Shown: positions 1 through 8,487, counted from the first letter of the stretch. The stretch: 64,000 nt of DNA from Myxococcus fulvus (GCF_900111765.1 NZ_FOIB01000005.1:62001-126000), one strand, 5' to 3'. The notes: generated from the letters alone by a model not told the origin. Numbers and translations are program-made.

Positions 1-90
1 CGGAAGCGAGCCTGGCCTCGGCTTGGACACCAGCATGTGGGGCCACAGCGTGGGCAGCGACGGAACGAACAGCCGGCCCGAGGGAGTCAT
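1..90 (-). CDS. exoH: ExoH-like protein, N-terminal 30 residues only (runs off left edge)
   Basis: The ATG overlaps the TGA of exoG (shared ATGA), so this gene is translationally coupled and continues the exo operon out of the window. The 30 visible residues (beginning MTPSGRLFVPSLPTLWP) are too few for a domain call. In Myxococcus xanthus the gene after exoG is exoH, a predicted PLP-dependent sugar aminotransferase of the DegT/DnrJ type, so the name rests on gene order alone. Confidence 0.55.
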   Translation of the reverse strand, partial: MTPSGRLFVPSLPTLWPHMLVSKPRPGSLP

Positions 91-1205
91 CGCTTCCATT
101 TCGCCACCACCTCTTTCACCGCGGGGGTCCACCGGAACTTCGCCGCGCACAGCGCCCGGCCGAAGGCGGAGTCATTGAAGATGTAGAGCCACGTGTGGCG
201 CCGGACCTGGTCCGTCCAGTCGCGCTTCCACACCATGTCCGGCCCCAGGAAATCGAACTCGCCGAGCTTCCGGTCGATGCACGTCCCCACCACCTCCTCC
301 ATCAGGAGCTGGCCGGGGCTGCACTCGCGCAATTGCTCGTCGTAGCCGGGCTTGAGCAGGAAGTAGCGCCCGCCGTGCTCCAGGCCGTAGTGGAAGGCCA
401 CGGGCCGTCCATCCAGCCGCAGGAAGTACAGCGCCAGCTTCCCCCGGTACGCGGCGTCACGCGCCAGCTCCGTGTAGAAGCCCCGCGTCGCCGTGTCCTG
501 CGCCATGGCCGTGCCGCGCTCGCCCTTCCAGCCGCTCTGCTCCAGCAGGAAGCCCTCCTCCAGCGTGCCCTCCAGGCCGGGGCCACCGTCCACCCGCTCG
601 AAGGTGACCTTCCCCTTCTCCTCGAGCTTGCGGCGACGACGCCGGCAGTTCGCCTTGAACTTGGACTGGAGCGACGCCTGGAACTTCTCGCGCGTGCCCG
701 GCAGCGGGATGTACGGCGACTGGAGCGACTCCCACGCGCCCACCGGCATGCGGGCCGCCTGCGCCGCCGCGTGCAGCCGCCACGCCGCGCCGCCGTCCGG
801 CACGTCCGTCAACCGCAGCACGTCCCACCCGCCCTGCTGACGCAGGTGGGACAGGAACATCGCGGCGGCCGCGTCCGGCTCGCGGGCCAGCAAGTCGAAC
901 CGGCAGGAGTGCGTGTTCGCCGCCGCGGAGAGCTGGCGCACCGGCACGCCGTACAGGTTGGTGCGCTCCTCCCACAGGGGCAGCGCGGCCGAGAGCTGGC
1001 CTTCGCTGTTTCGCAGCGTCAGCACGCGCAGCCGCGCCCCCGGCGCGAAGTTGTCCAGCCAGATGCGGATGAACTCGTGGCGATAGAACAGCTCGTCCGT
1101 CGTGGCCTCGACGAGCGCGTTCCACTCCGACTCCAGGGCCATGAAGGCCGCGCGGTCATCGACTTCGACGACACGCGGCCCGGGACTGCTCAGGGTTGCT
1201 TCCAT
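87..1205 (-). CDS. exoG: GNAT/FemAB-like acyltransferase of the exo spore-coat cluster
   Basis: A 372-residue protein with the double acyltransferase fold called Acetyltransf_6 (BioF2/CelD-like). The middle shows a basic run (RRRRRKLEEKGK) followed by the typical FYTEL and LALYFLRLDGRPVAFHYG stretch, and the C-terminus has the LGEFDFLGPDMVWKRDW type motif. Family members N-acylate sugar or peptide precursors in the cytoplasm. In M. xanthus ExoG is a predicted N-acetyltransferase acting on spore-coat polysaccharide precursors. It lies 35 bp after exoF and overlaps exoH by 4 bp. Family is firm; the substrate is inferred. Confidence 0.8.
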   Translation of the reverse strand: MEATLSSPGPRVVEVDDRAAFMALESEWNALVEATTDELFYRHEFIRIWLDNFAPGARLRVLTLRNSEGQLSAALPLWEERTNLYGVPVRQLSAAANTHSCRFDLLAREPDAAAAMFLSHLRQQGGWDVLRLTDVPDGGAAWRLHAAAQAARMPVGAWESLQSPYIPLPGTREKFQASLQSKFKANCRRRRRKLEEKGKVTFERVDGGPGLEGTLEEGFLLEQSGWKGERGTAMAQDTATRGFYTELARDAAYRGKLALYFLRLDGRPVAFHYGLEHGGRYFLLKPGYDEQLRECSPGQLLMEEVVGTCIDRKLGEFDFLGPDMVWKRDWTDQVRRHTWLYIFNDSAFGRALCAAKFRWTPAVKEVVAKWKR

Positions 1206-1240
1206 GTTCGGGCGCCCAAGGTGGTGATGGGGTTGCTCGG

Positions 1241-2332
1241 CTACAAGCCGCTGCGCGCCATCTTCAGCAGGCAGGCAGCGACCTTGCGGCTGTCGTGTCG
1301 GATCCTGGACCCCTCCTTGAGGAGGTCCGCCCGCACCGGCACCACGCCCGCGGCGATGAGCTCGCGCGTGTCCACGTCCACCGTGAACGAGCCGCGCCGC
1401 CCGTAGCGCCGCATGGCCTCCGCAGAGGGCTGCGTGCCATTGACGAGCACCGCGTCCAGTACCGGCCCCACGTGCTCGCGCACCGCCTGCACGTGGTCCA
1501 GGCAGGACATGCCGTCCGTCTCACCCGGCTGCGTCATCAGGTTGGCCACCATGACCTTCAGCGCGCGCGTCTCCTTCAGCGCCTGGGCCACGCCGTCCAC
1601 CAGCAGGTTGGGCAGCAGGCTCGAGTACAGCGAGCCCGGACCGATGACCACCAGGTCCGCGCTGTAGATGGCCTCCAGGAGGCCGTCCACCGGCGGCGGA
1701 GAGCGCGGGCTCAGGGACACCTTGCGCACCCGGCCCTGGGCCCGGCAGATGTTGCGCTCGCCGACGACCTCCGTGTCGTCGTGCATCTGCGCCACCAGCT
1801 GCACCGAGGCCAGCGTGCACGGCAGCACGTTGCCCCGCGCGCCGAGCAGCTCCCCGGACATGCGCACCGCCTCCAGGAAGTCGCCCTTCAGCTCCGCGAG
1901 CGCGGCGATGAGCAGGTTGCCCACCGCGTGCCCGGCCAGGCCCCGCGCCCCGCCGAAGCGGAACTGGAACACGTCCTTGAGCGCGCTCTTGCCGCCGGCG
2001 AGCGCCACCAGGCAGTTGCGGATGTCACCGGGCGGCAGCGCGCCGTGCAGCCGGCGCAGGCGCCCGGAGCTGCCACCGTCGTCGCTCATGGCCACCACCG
2101 CGGTGATGTCCACGCCCGGGTCCCCGGCCTTCGGCGTCGCGCGCCGCGCCAGGCCCCGGAGCACCATGGGCAGCCCCGTGCCGCCGCCGATGGCGACGAT
2201 GCGCGTGGGCCGGTCCACCTGGGACTGCAACAGCTCGTTGCGCTCCGTCTCCCGCTCCCGCTCGCGCTCCCGACGGGCACGCGCTTCCTCCCACGACTCC
2301 GGGAGCGGCGAATCCATGTCCATCCCCACCAT
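1241..2332 (-). CDS. exoF: YvcK/CofD-family protein (gluconeogenesis-factor type) in the exo operon
   Basis: About 363 residues. After a charged Arg/Glu-rich N-terminus comes the nucleotide-binding signature RIVAIGGGTGLPMVLRGL, then SDDGGSSGRLR and GDIRNCLVALAG, all diagnostic of YvcK/CofD-like proteins. B. subtilis YvcK binds UDP-GlcNAc-type sugar nucleotides and affects peptidoglycan precursor flux, so a role in allocating sugar nucleotides to the spore coat is reasonable but inferred. Several in-frame starts exist (GTG at 2350, ATGs at 2332, 2323 and 2317); 2332 is a compromise. A short A/T-poor gap separates it from exoE. Confidence 0.8.
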   Translation of the reverse strand: MVGMDMDSPLPESWEEARARRERERERETERNELLQSQVDRPTRIVAIGGGTGLPMVLRGLARRATPKAGDPGVDITAVVAMSDDGGSSGRLRRLHGALPPGDIRNCLVALAGGKSALKDVFQFRFGGARGLAGHAVGNLLIAALAELKGDFLEAVRMSGELLGARGNVLPCTLASVQLVAQMHDDTEVVGERNICRAQGRVRKVSLSPRSPPPVDGLLEAIYSADLVVIGPGSLYSSLLPNLLVDGVAQALKETRALKVMVANLMTQPGETDGMSCLDHVQAVREHVGPVLDAVLVNGTQPSAEAMRRYGRRGSFTVDVDTRELIAAGVVPVRADLLKEGSRIRHDSRKVAACLLKMARSGL

Positions 2333-2429
2333 GTCCCAACCCCCATCCACGACGCCCGACCCGCCACCCCTGGCGGGTCCCCTAGGGCCCCCTCCCCTTC
2401 ACGAGGAGGAGGGCCCGCGGGAGGTGTAC

Positions 2430-3797
2430 CTACCGAGCTCCACGACCGAGAAGAACATGTCTCACGGTGTGGAAGATGATTCCCACATCGAGGAACAACG
2501 AGCCGTTCTTCACGTAGTACAGGTCGAACTCCAGCTTGTTGCGCGCGTCCTCCACCGAAGCCCCGTAGGGGTAGCGAATCTGGGCCCAGCCCGTCAGGCC
2601 CGGCTTCACCGCCTCGCGCAGCCCGTAGAAGGGAATCTGCTGCTTGAGCTGCTCGACGAACACGGGCCGCTCAGGCCGCGGACCCACGAAGCTCATCTCC
2701 CCCATCAGCACGTTGAACACCTGCGGAATCTCGTCGATTCGCGTGCGGCGGATGAACTTGCCCACCCGCGTGACACGGTCATCGTTCGCCCGCGCCCACA
2801 CCGCGCCGTTCTTCTCCGCGTCCGTCCGCATGCTGCGGAACTTCCACAAGTAGTACGTCGCGCCGCCCAGGCCCGTGCGCTCCTGCCGGTAGAACACCGG
2901 GCCCTTCGAGTCCAGCTTGATGGCCACCGCCACCAGTAGCAGGAACGGTGCCGACAGCGTGAGCAGCAGCGACGCCACCGCCAGGTCAAAGGCCCGCTTG
3001 AAGGCCCGGCGCAGCGGCGACACGGTGAGCTCATCCGCGAAGGCGAAGTCGCTCGCCCGGAGGAACTGCACCGGAATGCGCCGCAGCACGCGCTCGGCGA
3101 ACCCCGTCGCGTCGTACACGCGACGACCCTGCAGTCGACAGATGAGCAGTGAGTCCACCCAGTTGGCCCCGCGCATGTCGTCAGCAGCCTGCACGACATA
3201 TGCCGCGCCCAATCGGGCCGCCATCTGGTCCAGCGGCTCCTGGCTCGAGCGCGGGTCCACCATGCCGATGACGCGGTAGCTGCCCTCGCCGCCCGCCTCG
3301 ATGGCGCTCGCCACCGCGCGGGCCTTGAGGCCGTCACCGACGATGAGGACCGAGTCCGGCGCGCCGACCAGCGCGCGGATGGACACCCGGACCACCAGCG
3401 TGCCGGCCAGGGCCCCCATCGCCCCGCCCAACAGCGCCCCCGGAGGCAGCGCCACGGGGAACAGCAGCGGGGCCACCAGCATCAGCCCGCCCGTCACCAT
3501 CGCGGTGACACCCGCGGCCTTCAGGAAGCGGTAGCCGCGCGCCCGGTCCTCCGCGGCGACGCGCAAGTCATACAGGTCCAACAGGTACAGCGTGAACTGG
3601 AACGTGACGACGAAGGCCGCGCCCAGTCCCATCAGCGTGGGCCACAGCGCCGCCATCGGCGGCCGGGTGCCCTCGGGCGCGAAGAGTGCCGCACAAGCCG
3701 CCGCGCCCATCACGCAGGCCAATGCGATTGCCGAGCTCTCGGCGAGAAAAAACGTCAGCTTCTTGGCTGAAAAATAGTGGTGAAAGACCCGGAGCAC
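2430..3797 (-). CDS. exoE: Polyisoprenyl-phosphate hexose-1-phosphate transferase (priming glycosyltransferase)
   Basis: About 455 residues: several N-terminal membrane segments, a CoA-binding-like Rossmann region (SVLIVGDGLKARAVASAIEAG) and a C-terminal bacterial sugar transferase domain from about residue 265. Motifs include the KRAFDLAVASLLL hairpin, FYRQERTG, WKFRSMRTDAE, RRTRIDEIPQ, MSFVGPRPERP and KPGLTGWAQ. The enzyme would load the first sugar phosphate on undecaprenyl phosphate at the inner membrane. I prefer the GTG at 3797, which has GGAGGGG five bases upstream and gives the FHHYF N-terminus usual in this subfamily; an upstream ATG at 3872 would add 25 atypical residues. Confidence 0.88.
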   Translation of the reverse strand: MLRVFHHYFSAKKLTFFLAESSAIALACVMGAAACAALFAPEGTRPPMAALWPTLMGLGAAFVVTFQFTLYLLDLYDLRVAAEDRARGYRFLKAAGVTAMVTGGLMLVAPLLFPVALPPGALLGGAMGALAGTLVVRVSIRALVGAPDSVLIVGDGLKARAVASAIEAGGEGSYRVIGMVDPRSSQEPLDQMAARLGAAYVVQAADDMRGANWVDSLLICRLQGRRVYDATGFAERVLRRIPVQFLRASDFAFADELTVSPLRRAFKRAFDLAVASLLLTLSAPFLLLVAVAIKLDSKGPVFYRQERTGLGGATYYLWKFRSMRTDAEKNGAVWARANDDRVTRVGKFIRRTRIDEIPQVFNVLMGEMSFVGPRPERPVFVEQLKQQIPFYGLREAVKPGLTGWAQIRYPYGASVEDARNKLEFDLYYVKNGSLFLDVGIIFHTVRHVLLGRGAR

Positions 3798-3902
3798 TTG
3801 CCCCTCCGACCAACCCGCCCGACTCACGACGACCGCCCCCCCGCCAAAGCCCTCCGCCCCATCCCCCGTCACCGGGGAGCTGGAGCGGAGGGTCTCCCGC
3901 CT

Positions 3903-4643
3903 CTACTTCTGCTTCTCGTAGTTCTTCAGGTACGGCGTGGCGTGCACCTCCGCGCCGTTGAGGACGCAGCCCAGGATGGGCGCGCCGGCCAGCTGCTCCA
4001 CCGCCTGGTGCACCGTCTTGCCCGGCGTCACGTTGGCGCGGATGACCATCAGCACGCCGTCCACCTGGTGGCCGAGAATGGCCGCGTCGGCGAAGGGCAG
4101 CGTGGGCGGCAGGTCGATGTACACCTCGTCGAAGCCCTCACGCACCGCCTTGAGGAACTGCTTCATGCGAGGGCTCGCCAGCACCTGCGACGGATCCTCC
4201 GGCGTGGCGCCGGCGGGGATGAGCGCCAGGCGCGTGGAGTTGAAGCGGCGCACCACGTCGCGCACCTCCACCTCGCCCGTGAGCAGCTCCGCCAGGCCCG
4301 TCTTGTTGCGCACCCCCAGCGTGTTCGCCACACCGCCGCGCCTGAGGTCCGCGTCCACCAGCAGGATTCGCCGGTCCGGGTTCGCCCGGGCGGCCGCCAT
4401 CGCCAGGTTGACGCTCGTCACCGTCTTGCCCTCGCCCGGCATCGCCGAGGTGAGCGCCACGACCTTCATCGGCCGCAGCTCCCGCATCCGCTCCAACCGG
4501 TAGTACAGGCTGCGGTACTGCTCCGCCGCCGCCGAGGCCGGCGCCGTCAGCGTCACGACCCTCCGGTCCACCGCGTTCGGATTCGCCGCGTTGTCATCCA
4601 CCCGGGGGAGGAAGTTTCCCGCCCGCTCCATCGTCTGGTCCAT
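3903..4643 (-). CDS. exoD: Cytoplasmic BY-type tyrosine kinase (Wzc/CpsD kinase domain)
   Basis: A 246-residue P-loop protein. Walker A (AMPGEGKT) is at residues 67-74 and Walker A' (LLVDADLRRGG) has Asp97 and Asp99; Walker B is around YIDLPP. It lacks membrane segments and is encoded separately from the Wzz-like partner exoC, as in Gram-positive CpsC/CpsD pairs. The autophosphorylation tail is short, with only Tyr238 and Tyr242 near the C-terminus. It matches M. xanthus ExoD/BtkA, which promotes spore-coat export through phosphorylation of its partner. It lies 27 bp downstream of exoC. Confidence 0.88.
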   Translation of the reverse strand: MDQTMERAGNFLPRVDDNAANPNAVDRRVVTLTAPASAAAEQYRSLYYRLERMRELRPMKVVALTSAMPGEGKTVTSVNLAMAAARANPDRRILLVDADLRRGGVANTLGVRNKTGLAELLTGEVEVRDVVRRFNSTRLALIPAGATPEDPSQVLASPRMKQFLKAVREGFDEVYIDLPPTLPFADAAILGHQVDGVLMVIRANVTPGKTVHQAVEQLAGAPILGCVLNGAEVHATPYLKNYEKQK

Positions 4644-4670
4644 GTCCGTCTTCCGTCCTTTCCGTGGGTG

Positions 4671-6080
4671 TCAGTTCAACGAGGTGGGGTTCGACACGTT
4701 GTTGCGCGACCCCGACGAAGGCATCAGCACCCGCCGCTCCGTCTTGCCTTGCATGTCCGGCACCACCGCCAGCACCGGCAGGGTCAGGCGCTGGCGCACC
4801 TCCGTGCCATCGCGCAGGCTGTCATCCCGCATCTCCAGCACCGCTCCCGCCAGCACTCCCAGGCCCAGCGCCACCAGCAGCACCATCATCATCCCCGCCA
4901 GCTTGTCCGGACGGGCGGGCGTCACCGGCACGCCCGCCGGGGAGATGACGTTGAACAGGCTCTTGGCGCTCTTGGCCTCCAGCTCCTGGGCAATCTCCGC
5001 CTCCACCTTGCGGCTCACCACGCTCTGGTACTTGGTGCGCGCGATTTCGTAGTCGCGGTTCATCACCGCCAGCTCGTGCGCCCACTTCGGCGTGTTGTTC
5101 AGCCGCGCCTGGTAGGCCTCGGCCTTGCCCTGCAGGTCGACAATCTCCTTCTGGATGCTGCCGATGAGGCTGGCCACCCGGGTGCGCTCGGCGCGCTCGG
5201 CCCACAGCCGGCCCTCGGCCTCCTTGCGGCGCTCCGTCATGCCGGCGAGCTCCGACGACATGCGCTTGATTTCAGGGTGGTCCTCCGTCCACGTGGTGCG
5301 AGCGTTGACCAGGGCCCGCGTCAGCCCGCTCTCCGCCGCCTCCAGCCGCCCCGCCTCGCTGTCCACCGCGTTGCGAGCCCGCGCCAGGTCCGAGCGACGC
5401 GCCTCCGCCACGCGCAGCTCCTCCGACTTGGTCTGCAGCTCGTGCGACACCCGCTCGAGCCCGCGCATGTTCATCTCCATCTGCTCGGGCAGCTCCCCCA
5501 GGTGGGACACCTTGAACTGGGCAATCTTGTGCTCCCAGCTGGACACCGCCTTGCCCATCTGCACCATCTCCTCGTTGAAGAGGTCCGTGGCGCGCGCCGC
5601 CTGCGCCTGGCGCAGCTTCAAGGTCTCCTCGGAGAAGATGGTGGGCAGCCGGTTGGCCACCTGCGACGCCACCTGCGGGTCGCGGTTCGCATAGGTGAGC
5701 TCGAACGCCGTCTCACCCTCCACGCGCACCGTCAAATCCTTGCGCATCTGCGCGACGGCCGCCTCCATGCCCTTCTCGGACACGATGTCCGGGTAGAGGT
5801 TCATCTCCTCGATGGCCTTCTGGAGCACGGGCCGTGCCAGCAGCTCCTGTCGCACCGTGAGCAACCGCTGCTCGATGAGCTCGCTCACCGTGCGCTGCAC
5901 CATCTCTTCACCGGGCCGCTGCGGCTCCACGCGGACCACCACCGACGCCTCGTACATGCTCGGCCGGGTCAACACGATGGCCGCGCCCACCGCGAAAACC
6001 ACTGCCGCGATGGCTCCCACCAACGCCTTGCGGCGCCACAGTGAGGCCAGCAGCTGGTCCGCCGTCATCCCACGCTCCAT
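4671..6080 (-). CDS. exoC: Wzz/Wzc-like polysaccharide co-polymerase without kinase domain
   Basis: About 469 residues: an N-terminal transmembrane helix near residues 22-40, a Wzz domain (TRPSMYEASVVVRVEP), a long periplasmic coiled-coil section and a second transmembrane helix near residue 410 followed by a short cytoplasmic tail. No P-loop is present, so kinase activity is supplied by exoD just downstream. The chosen ATG at 6080 follows GGAGGAGGAGCGAGTC, a strong ribosome-binding site; a GTG at 6107 would lie upstream of it. It presumably controls chain length and links periplasmic export to the kinase. Confidence 0.85.
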   Translation of the reverse strand: MERGMTADQLLASLWRRKALVGAIAAVVFAVGAAIVLTRPSMYEASVVVRVEPQRPGEEMVQRTVSELIEQRLLTVRQELLARPVLQKAIEEMNLYPDIVSEKGMEAAVAQMRKDLTVRVEGETAFELTYANRDPQVASQVANRLPTIFSEETLKLRQAQAARATDLFNEEMVQMGKAVSSWEHKIAQFKVSHLGELPEQMEMNMRGLERVSHELQTKSEELRVAEARRSDLARARNAVDSEAGRLEAAESGLTRALVNARTTWTEDHPEIKRMSSELAGMTERRKEAEGRLWAERAERTRVASLIGSIQKEIVDLQGKAEAYQARLNNTPKWAHELAVMNRDYEIARTKYQSVVSRKVEAEIAQELEAKSAKSLFNVISPAGVPVTPARPDKLAGMMMVLLVALGLGVLAGAVLEMRDDSLRDGTEVRQRLTLPVLAVVPDMQGKTERRVLMPSSGSRNNVSNPTSLN

Positions 6081-6113
6081 GACTCGCTCCTCCTCCAACC
6101 CACTCACGTGTTG

Positions 6114-7268
6114 TCACCACGCCGTCACGATGAGACGGACCGCGAATACGTTGCGCGTCAGATCGCCCGCCACGCCCGCCGAGTCCGCCACGCCCACCTG
6201 GGCAATCCGATCCACCGCCCCCTGAGCCGCCACCTGGCGACTGAAGCGGTACTCCACTCCGCCTCCAACTGCGTACCCCTGCGACACCAGGGGGGTGCTG
6301 CTGAACGTCGACCAGTCCCGCCCGGGCGCCCGCCCGTTGCGGAAGAAGCTGGCCGCGCCGAACGCCGACAGCTGGTGGTTGAACCTGCGCGCCAACGACA
6401 CCGTCGCGTAGTCCGCCCACAGGGCGTTCGCGAAGCCGCTCGCGCCCACCAGGTCATGCCCCACGGCGACTCCCAGGTCGAACAGCTCACCCTCGCGCGC
6501 CAGCTCCAGGTTGACGCGAGGCACCCAGCCGCCCTCCTCACCCGTCGGCGCCAGGTAGCGCACCGGGCCCGCCCGGGCGATGAACGTCGTCGGGCGGGTC
6601 AGCCGGTAGCGCAGCGTTCCCGCCACGCCGTGCGACTGGGACAATTCATTGTCATACAGGAAACCCTGGTACCGGTACTCCATGCCCAGGGTGAGCCGGC
6701 GCGTGGTGCGATACATCAGCTCCAGCGACGGCGTATGCGCATAGCCCGCCTTCTGGCCATCCTCGAGGATGCGCACCGCCTCCAGCCCGTAGCCCACGCG
6801 CACGTCCATCCGGTCCGTGGCGCGGCCCGTCAGGCCCACGCGAGCCTGGGTGTAGAACGTGGGCGACGTGGAGCGCGCCAGGCCGTCACGCGGCAGGGAC
6901 ATGGGGTCCGTGACGCGGAAGACGCGCACGTTGGAGTCCACCCGCAGCCTGCGAGACAGCAGGTGGCGCAGCTCCAGCCCACCCCGGTGGTCCAGCGTCA
7001 CCTTGCCCGAGCCATGCCGCATCAGCACGTCCGCGGCATAGAAGCTGTTGAGGTCCAGCCGCCCGTCGCGCCCCTGCACTCCCACGCGCGGCGACAGCTT
7101 CGTCATCAGCTGGCCGCCCGTCGCGTCCGCGCCGCCCAGGCGCAGGTCGTCGTCGTAGCGCTCCTCGGCGGAGATGCGCAGCCGAGGCTCCCACACGGTC
7201 GCCGCGGATGCCGCCGGCGCGGTGAGCATCAGGCCTGTCAGCAACCACTTCTTCCAGTCGCCCTTCAC
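6114..7268 (-). CDS. exoB: Outer-membrane beta-barrel export protein ExoB (Wzp type)
   Basis: About 384 residues with a signal peptide (KKWLLTGLMLTAPAASA, cleavage after ASA) and then many alternating, aromatic-ended amphipathic strands, ending in the C-terminal aromatic VRLIVTAW. No enzymatic motif is visible. In M. xanthus ExoB is an outer-membrane barrel proposed to pair with the short OPX protein ExoA as a two-part translocon. Start chosen at GTG 7268, preceded by GGAGG six bases away and beginning the signal peptide; an in-frame start at 7343 would put a basic extension before it. Confidence 0.8.
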   Translation of the reverse strand: MKGDWKKWLLTGLMLTAPAASAATVWEPRLRISAEERYDDDLRLGGADATGGQLMTKLSPRVGVQGRDGRLDLNSFYAADVLMRHGSGKVTLDHRGGLELRHLLSRRLRVDSNVRVFRVTDPMSLPRDGLARSTSPTFYTQARVGLTGRATDRMDVRVGYGLEAVRILEDGQKAGYAHTPSLELMYRTTRRLTLGMEYRYQGFLYDNELSQSHGVAGTLRYRLTRPTTFIARAGPVRYLAPTGEEGGWVPRVNLELAREGELFDLGVAVGHDLVGASGFANALWADYATVSLARRFNHQLSAFGAASFFRNGRAPGRDWSTFSSTPLVSQGYAVGGGVEYRFSRQVAAQGAVDRIAQVGVADSAGVAGDLTRNVFAVRLIVTAW

Positions 7269-7339
7269 CGTCGTCCTCCCTCGCCTACGCCACCCTCGAC
7301 CATTGGACCCACCGCCACCCGACTGCCCTCGACGTCGCT

Positions 7340-7912
7340 TCACGGCACGACGATGGTGTCGCCGGGACGCAGCATGACGTCCTGACCGCCATCCGGAGAG
7401 ATGAGGTCGCTGTAGCGCACCGGAATCTGCCCGCCGTTGCCGTCGCTGCGGATGACCACGATGCCGTCCGAGTTGGCGAAGTCCGTGAAGCCGCCCGCCA
7501 GGGCAATGGCCTGGATGAGCGACACGCGGCCGCGCAGCGGATAGGCGCCCGGGTGCGTGACTTCACCGGTGACGAACACGCGGCTGCTGTTGACCTCGCG
7601 GACGATGACCGTCACGCGGGGCTCCTGCACATACGACTGGAAGCTCTGCTTCAGGGACTCGGCCAGCTCCGTGGGCGTCCTGCCCGCGGCCTGCACCTCG
7701 CCCACCATCGGCATGGAGATGAAGCCATCCGGACGGACGGGAATCGTGCGGCTCAGCTCCGCGTCCCGCCACACCGCGATGTCCAGCACGTCCTCACGGC
7801 CGATGCGGTAGGGCTGCTCGGAGTTGTCCACCTTCACCGCCGGCTGGTGCGCGCACCCGCCCAGCAGCATCACCCCCAACACCGTCCAGAACCCCGCGCT
7901 CGTCTTGCCCAT
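7340..7912 (-). CDS. exoA: Short OPX polysaccharide export lipoprotein ExoA (FdgA)
   Basis: 190 residues. The signal peptide ends in the lipobox LGGC with Cys20. It is followed by a Poly_export domain (YRIGREDVLDIAVW through VREV) and one SLBB domain (VFVTGEVTHPGAYPLRG), and the protein stops at RPGDTIVVP. The long C-terminal part of E. coli Wza, including its outer-membrane-spanning helix, is missing, so this OPX protein cannot form its own outer-membrane pore. The M. xanthus equivalent is ExoA/FdgA, reported as a FruA-dependent developmental gene. The ATG at 7912 has GGGAGAAGACG just before it. First gene of the operon. Confidence 0.88.
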   Translation of the reverse strand: MGKTSAGFWTVLGVMLLGGCAHQPAVKVDNSEQPYRIGREDVLDIAVWRDAELSRTIPVRPDGFISMPMVGEVQAAGRTPTELAESLKQSFQSYVQEPRVTVIVREVNSSRVFVTGEVTHPGAYPLRGRVSLIQAIALAGGFTDFANSDGIVVIRSDGNGGQIPVRYSDLISPDGGQDVMLRPGDTIVVP

Positions 7913-7992
7913 CGTCTTCTCCCTCGTCTCGCTGCGGATGTCTTCCGTGGTCCCGCCCATCGCGGTGACCGTCGCTCTCGGCGCGGTTGCCA

Positions 7993-8012
7993 TAGCAGCG
8001 GGTGTGCCACTG
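7993..8012 (-). promoter_or_regulatory. Candidate sigma-54 (-24/-12) promoter of the exo operon
   Basis: Read on the minus strand, TGGCACACCCGCTGCT has GG and GC separated by exactly ten bases. The -24 block TGGCAC is perfect and the -12 block is CTGCT against the TTGCA-type consensus. Transcription would begin near 7983, about 70 bases before the exoA ATG. An activator of the NtrC type would be required. Confidence 0.55.
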
Positions 8013-8041
8013 AGCCCTGGGAGGGAAAGCCCTTGGATCGC

Positions 8042-8064
8042 CGTGGGTTACGAAACTGCCCACG
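8042..8064. promoter_or_regulatory. Inverted repeat upstream of the exo promoter
   Basis: CGTGGG and CCCACG are separated by 11 bases, about 35 bp upstream of the -24 element. It could be an activator or FruA-type regulator site, but no match to a known consensus is claimed. Confidence 0.3.
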
Positions 8065-8289
8065 TTGTGGCGTCGCGCGGGTCGGGAAGAATTACTGGCA
8101 TCCGACAGGGTAGGAGTCTGGTCCTTTCGACAGTCCGGGCCCTGTTGATGGAAGACGATTTCCCACCGCGGGGCATGTGGGTTCTCAATCCGCACGGTGG
8201 GTGCTCGGCACGCGGTTTGAAGTCTGTTGAGCGGGAGGAGTTTTGTTTCCACAACGGGCCAGTGGGCCCAGCAGACAGGGAGCCAGCGG

Positions 8290-8487
8290 ATGAGGAAGGC
8301 AGCGGGGGCGGTGGCGGCGGCGTTCGCGATGGGAACCGGTGTGATGGCGTGGATGGGCGTGGCCTTCATGGCGCAGACGGAGGCCGCGGCGCTGGGTGTC
8401 GTGGGCCTGGCCCTGTACGCGAGCAGCGCGCTGTTGAGCGGCAAGCCTGGTGAGGAGACGGCGCGCGGCATGGCCAACCAGGCCTGA
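8290..8487 (+). CDS. Small two-helix membrane protein, unknown function
   Basis: 65 residues with two hydrophobic stretches (AAGAVAAAFAMGTGVMAWMG and ALGVVGLALYASSALL), so probably two membrane helices with a short polar tail. The ATG at 8290 follows GGGAG at a good distance; an earlier in-frame ATG at 8227 has no such site and adds a polar 21-residue extension. A strong terminator follows directly. I do not recognise the family. Confidence 0.55.
   Translation: MRKAAGAVAAAFAMGTGVMAWMGVAFMAQTEAAALGVVGLALYASSALLSGKPGEETARGMANQA

Larger units (their letters stand above)
7913..8289. other. Intergenic promoter region before exoA and the small membrane-protein gene
   Basis: A 377-bp region between two divergent genes. 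It holds a sigma-54-like promoter toward exoA, an inverted repeat upstream of it and a ribosome-binding site for the 8290 gene. A long open frame crosses it on the minus strand, but its codon use and composition look non-coding. Confidence 0.6.

Noticed and set aside
3777-6044. Long plus-strand open frame across exoC/exoD
   Set aside because: Arg/His/Leu-rich shadow of the well-supported minus-strand genes; typical of antisense frames in G+C-rich DNA.
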